Shown in pieces: positions 59,690 through 64,000 of a DNA stretch of 64,000 bases; within the stretch, counting starts at the first letter, position 1; every line of letters starts with the position of its first letter. The stretch lies in NCBI GenBank assembly GCA_033439265.1, contig JAVTVX010000004.1, forward strand, positions 13,095,701 to 13,159,700. The letters run 5' to 3'. Source of the stretch: Dillenia suffruticosa (Eukaryota > Streptophyta > Magnoliopsida > Dilleniales > Dilleniaceae). The position numbers and the translations under genes are program-made. Under the pieces are notes generated by a model, which saw nothing but the letters and a program-made list of their open reading frames with translations, was not told where the DNA came from and did no database searches.

Positions 59690-60640
59690 GCTTGGAAACG
59701 TGGGATTTTGGAGTTGATAGTGATGATTCTACAGATGCGAGGAAAATTAACGGAGTGATATACAAAAGGTTTAGGGAGAGAAGGCAGATATTGTTGATGG
59801 AATTAAAATAATTGATGTTGAGGGGGATTCTATCCCACGCCCAATAGTGCAGATTTTGTAGAAGAAAGAATAGAGGCTCCGCAAGCTTGGAAAGTAACTC
59901 TCATTATCAAATTGTTGGGATGCAAGATTGGCTTCAATGATTTGGAGAGTAGGTTGTTTTCAATATGGGCTAGAAAGGGAATTCTGACAATTATAGACTT
60001 GGGGGATAAGTATTTTCCAGTAAGATTTGAAAATTATGATAATTCTTTAATTGGAAGTCCATGGATGATTTATGATCACAATGTTACTGTCAGGCAACAG
60101 GAGCCAAATTTTGATCCTAGTATTGCCAAAGTAGCTGTTTGGGTTTGTTTTCCAGAGTTACCAATGGTGTGGAACTAAATCTAACTAGATTGGATAATAG
60201 AACCACCACACCCAATTATAACCTGGAACAAGATGATGAGTTTCCATGGCAGGGATACCCAATTTCTAGAGGAGTGGATCATGCCTCTAAACCTGGCTTG
60301 GAGGATATGCACGAAGTTCTGGTTTCTGCTCTTCTATTATTCTATGGATAATCAAATTTGTGTGTGGAATTGTGGAGGATCGAGAGATGATTCCTTTGTT
60401 ATTACCACGAAAAGCATTATGGTGCAGTAGAAGTCTCAAATTTTGGGGTTGCTAGAGACAAGTGTTCCTACTAAGAGAGCTAGTGAAGCCTTCAAAGCTC
60501 TTGGCTTTGATAATTTTAATGTTGTTGAGTGTAGACGCTTTGTATGAGGAATCTAGACAGGACAGATACAAGGCAAGATGTCTATTACTAACTTGAAAAT
60601 TGAATTTCAATTTTGCCAGGTGGATGTCAACGTTTGAAAT
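59690..60640 (+). mobile_element. L1-type LINE fragment (ORF1 DUF4283 and start of ORF2 endonuclease)
   Basis: At 59912-60175 the frame reads LLGCKIGFNDLESRLFSIW, KGILTIIDLGDKYFPVRF, GSPWMIYDHNVTVRQ and VWVCFPELP, a DUF4283 domain typical of plant LINE ORF1. Upstream 59790-59910 has the usual GDSIPRP lead-in. Only about 170 bp later, from an ATG at 60344, comes MDNQICVWNCGGSRDD and LGLLETSVPTKRASEAF, the start of the ORF2 AP-type endonuclease with its WNCGG and catalytic LLET motifs. The ORF1 zinc-knuckle region and the rest of ORF2 (reverse transcriptase) are absent. In-frame stops follow MVQ and RRFV in the endonuclease. It is a truncated, internally shortened copy. Confidence 0.8.
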
Positions 60641-60658
60641 GAGGAAGCTTAATTGTGT

Positions 60659-61796
60659 TGTAACATCCCGTCCCAAAAGAAACCATTAAAAGTATGCATT
60701 TGCATTTTTTTAATATGTTTAATTTTTTTGCATTGCATAATGATATTGTTTTATTGATATTTATTGTGCAATGCAGTCCTTGATTGTAAGATTTTATAGC
60801 TTTATAATAGGATTGAGTACACAACTAAGATTAGTTTAGAGATTCAAAAATTTAGCGGGATCCACTAGTGAATGAGAATCGTTGGATTAAGTTAGCAAAG
60901 GAAATAACATTAGGGTTTGGTGTGAGTCCCCAAGGGAACCCACAAGACGACTTGTCACAACACCACAAGAACACAAATTATGGTTTGGTGGGATCCACAA
61001 TGCGAGGCACAATCTATCACATTATCCTCTTTCCATACTTCTTTAAACATACACTAATAGGAGACTCACACCCCACTAGCATAGCCCCACTTTCTACCTC
61101 GTTTATCTCTCATCACACAAGAACAATCCCATTTTCCCTACCCCTTTCACAAACTAAGCTGAAAACTCTATTAAAGTGTCCTTAACGCTCAAAAATAGAA
61201 GGCTCCATACATACATACCACATGCATAGCACAAAGAAAGCTTAATGTTTCAAAGTTAAAAATAGTATGTATAAGAAGACAAAAGAACCTTGGTGAGGTA
61301 ATATTGGACTTAATGTTTCAAAGTTAAATTTCTCTTCTATAAGAAGACAAAAGAAAATATTAAACATAGGAAACAAGCTTAGAGTGATTGAAATTCAATA
61401 CATGCTTTTGTATAGGAAGTTTGGAGGTTCAAGAGAAAAGAGAAGATTTGAGTGAAATTTAAAACTTAAAAAAAAGATAAGTATAATGCATGTATATGTT
61501 TGTTTGATATATAAGTCATAATCATGTATAATATATTTTTTTAAGCTATTATTGTAGAAAAATAAGAGTAGAGTGGAAAAAAAATCATTTTTGAGTATGA
61601 GGTATGAATTATTATGAATTCTACACTACTTGACAACTTGACCACATTCTACCGTTCGGTTCATAACTTTCTCCGCACAACTTCAAATTGAAAAAAATTT
61701 TTCTCTCATGTCAACTTCATTTTCTGAGATTTCAAATGACATATCACTCAAAGGATTTCATTGAAATTTGAATTTTTAATACTAAACTGCCATATG
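60659..61796. mobile_element. Gypsy-type LTR fragment
   Basis: It starts TGTAACATCCCGTCCC, a common plant gypsy LTR terminus, and continues with non-coding sequence. A 105-codon open frame at 60868-61185 has no recognised motif. No matching far end was seen before the Tat-like LTR begins at about 61797. Partial or solo LTR; boundaries uncertain. Confidence 0.45.
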
Positions 61797-64000
61797 GTGA
61801 ATTGATGGGGGAACTCTGACGCTCAAGTTAGAAAGCGATTTACGAAATAAATGGAAAATAGACTAAAAGAAAGCTTGTTATGTCGAAAATATATGATCAT
61901 AAGTAGGAAAATCTACAAAGCTCATGCTGATTGACTTAACAGGGTATACATAATTACCTCATGGGAAAGACATATGTATGCGGGACGTTAAAACCTTAAT
62001 TACCATATGGAAGGTTCCCAAGATTATTGAGATTACGACGAAAGGAATCCAAAAAATTTCAAATGCAGTCAATTATGAAAGTTTGGAGAGCTATAGAGCT
62101 TTCTTTTTGTGATCTAGAGTCTCTTTTCTATTTATGAAAGATTCTGTTCGTATTTTGGAGAAGAGTGAATATTTGTCTCATAGGGTCGAATGACGATTAT
62201 CGGACACCGAGAAGGTATTGTGACCAGTCAACTATATATCGAATAAGGCTTGGTCAGTGAATACCGAGCAGCTATGGGCTGCGTCCACCCAACTGGGAGA
62301 TAAATCTCGTATTGACAACACACTTTAGCCAATATGCCTCATGGGTCTTGGGCCCGGAGAATTTCAAGCCTTGTAGCAATGATAGGTCTTTCAGATCAAA
62401 CGGTTAATCGATTGAGCAACTGTCGACTGAATTGGCAATAGGAAGAAGGGGAGTAGTTCTGGGCTAATTATGAGTCCAATGTGATTTGGGTCGTTCTGCC
62501 CATGTATTTTCACTTGCCTTCGCTCCTATAGCCACTTCGAAGAAGGGGCCTCAGGAGTGCAATGCAGAGGGAACCTTTTAAATCTTGCGAATCAAGGATT
62601 TTAATGCGGCATGTGCTGTTTCGGTTACCACGAACCATCTACAACATAGTTTTTATTCTGCACGTCTATTGATTGCCTTCCCACTACAACTTTTACTTTT
62701 TTGATAGTTAGATTTCTCAACAATTCAGCTTTTCATGAGGTTCGTCTGAGAGAAATGGCCAAAGGCTCGTCGTTTGGTTCTTCTCTCGATATCAGAGATA
62801 TTGGGAGCTCCATGTCGTAGGAAGAATTGTGTGACATTCAGAGTTTCATGCTTTTAGGGGATAACTTTGAGGTTGTTTTGGCGACTGATGCCAACAGGGC
62901 TAACATGGCCTTGGGGAATCAAGTCCTAATGTACAAACAATCGATAAAGTATGGTTTGAAGGTGTCGTATACCGATCCCATCGCTAAGGTTTTGCTGCGC
63001 TAAAATATCTTTCCTAGTTCACTGATTCCCAACACTTGGCGCTTGGTAGTCGCGGTTATTTCTTGTATGAGTTTTCACCATTTGCGCTTTGATTTTGAAG
63101 TTTTAGTGTCTATATTTTCACTGAAAGCTATGGAAAGAGGGATTTCACTAGAGGTTGGTTTTGTTTGTAGACTCAGCCAAAGTTGAGTTGGAAGTTCATT
63201 TATAATAAGCCCACTGCCATAGTTGGATGCACAAGTATTTCTTTGTGAAGTTCCTAGAGAAAGGTTTGATGCCAAAGCTTCCAAAGCTTAATGATGGCCC
63301 GCTTGTCAGGCTGAAGCCTTATTGGGATTACCATAATTTGAGCTTTTTCTGGTCTGTGGGCAAATATTGTGAGGCTTCTTAGAGAAGGGTGTGGATTGAG
63401 CGTCTCCTAGACGACGAGATGCTATTGTTAGCAGATCAATTGCTTGGAGAGAAGAGGAAGGTCGAGAAGCCTTTGCTGCTCGAGAAGAAGAAGAAGAAAC
63501 TTGCAAATTTTTTGCGTTCTACTACTGAGAAGTACCTGAGAGAGATCTCCATTGCTCGTCGGATGATGGAGAAATCGAAGGGAGCCCCAGATGCATCAAA
63601 AGCTTGTTCACCTGACTCGGATCCACTTGCCTCTCTTAAGACCAAGAGGAGGGGAGTGGAGTTGCAAGAGTTGTCTAAGGAAGAGGTCAACAAGAGCCTT
63701 GAGGAGAGGTTTTCAACTATCTAGGAACTAGCCCAATGGTTTATCGATGAGTTAACGAATATCGAGAGTGGTGAGTTCAGGATGAGTGTTCTGTTGATGG
63801 TACTATTGAGAATTCCCCAGAGAGATAAGGAGGCGATGTTCTCGGGGTTAGCGAGTGTAGGGGAAGTTTCCCCTGGGCATCTTGAAGACGTTGGCCTTGA
63901 GTTGCCAGAGGGCCCTGGAGCATGGCCATCTTCTGTTATTCCATTGTTGCCCATGGGGAGGGATAAATGTGTGGTGTTAGAGGAGGAGGTATTCCCCCCC
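61797..64000 (-). mobile_element. Second Tat-like gypsy element (LTR and antisense-ORF region), runs off the window
   Basis: The left LTR begins around 61797 with GGGGAACTCTGACGCTCAAG, parallel to GGGAGATTTCGACGCTCAAG at 26038-26060 in the first Tat-like element. It extends to roughly 62700. The plus-strand region from 62755 (MAKGSSFGSS) to the window edge corresponds to the antisense ORF of Tat-lineage elements. It includes WIERLLDDEMLLLADQLL and a long Lys/Glu-rich segment. Pol and gag would lie to the right. A fossil with several breaks. Confidence 0.65.
62755..64000 (+). other. Antisense-ORF region of the second Tat-like element
   Basis: Coding-like plus-strand texture from an ATG at 62755. 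The best-preserved block at 63389-63724 reads MWIERLLDDEMLLLADQLL, then EKRKVEKPLLLEKKKKKL, and a charged, probably coiled-coil tail. It is homologous to the block at 21285-21430. Tat-lineage elements carry such a frame near the 3' LTR on the strand opposite to gag-pol, and its role is unknown. This copy is broken. Confidence 0.55.

Noticed and set aside
60868-61185. 105-codon plus-strand open frame
   Set aside because: It lies in a gypsy-type LTR fragment, shows no domain and has no relative elsewhere in the window.
1-64000. CRISPR array, bacterial operon or phage-type system
   Set aside because: The tandem arrays seen are transposon subterminal repeats and minisatellites without spacers. 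All coding content is of plant or plant-retroelement type.

Overview
The window is plant nuclear DNA, almost certainly from a flowering plant with a repeat-rich genome. It is AT-rich and dominated by degraded Ty1/copia and Ty3/gypsy retrotransposons, with hAT and CACTA DNA transposons, a LINE and a probable SINE. Host sequence is a small minority. All functional names rest on motif recognition by eye; no database search was possible.

Layout. (1) 1-10752: a Ty1/copia element on the minus strand. Its leader is interrupted by a gypsy-type LTR (3952-10071), which carries a hAT transposon (4037-7061) with a perfect 15-bp terminal inverted repeat and 8-bp target duplication. (2) 11145-12590: a CACTA-like end and AT-rich DNA. 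(3) About 12930-18828: a second copia element of the same type as the first, minus strand. (4) 18846-34904: at least six plus-strand exons of an unrecognised host gene, mostly with consistent splice phases. Its introns, and possibly one exon, are filled with a non-autonomous Tat-like gypsy element (20100-26765), a gypsy-type LTR, CACTA derivatives and a tRNA-derived SINE. An in-frame stop in the first visible exon suggests a dead or dying gene. (5) 35330-39541: a plus-strand copia element with a 1.3-kb insertion. (6) 39542-43512: a CACTA element with palindromic repeat arrays at both ends and a decayed, intron-bearing PTTA/En/Spm transposase gene.

(7) 44106-59392: a minus-strand cluster of LEA2/NHL (NDR1/HIN1-like) genes. 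One copy looks intact (45610-46329). A relic lies downstream of it (44.1-44.6 kb). A third copy is split into pieces at 46.8 kb and 59.1-59.4 kb by a copia element, itself interrupted by a gypsy element (49077-56753) flanked by the 5-bp duplication AGAAG. (8) 59690-60640: an L1-type LINE fragment. (9) 60659-64000: a gypsy-type LTR end and a second Tat-like element running off the window.

The only gene I would call plausibly functional is the NHL/LEA2 protein at 45610-46329. I found no novel cellular system. The most interesting content is the layered insertion history, the host genes broken or bloated by it, and the palindromic arrays in the CACTA family.
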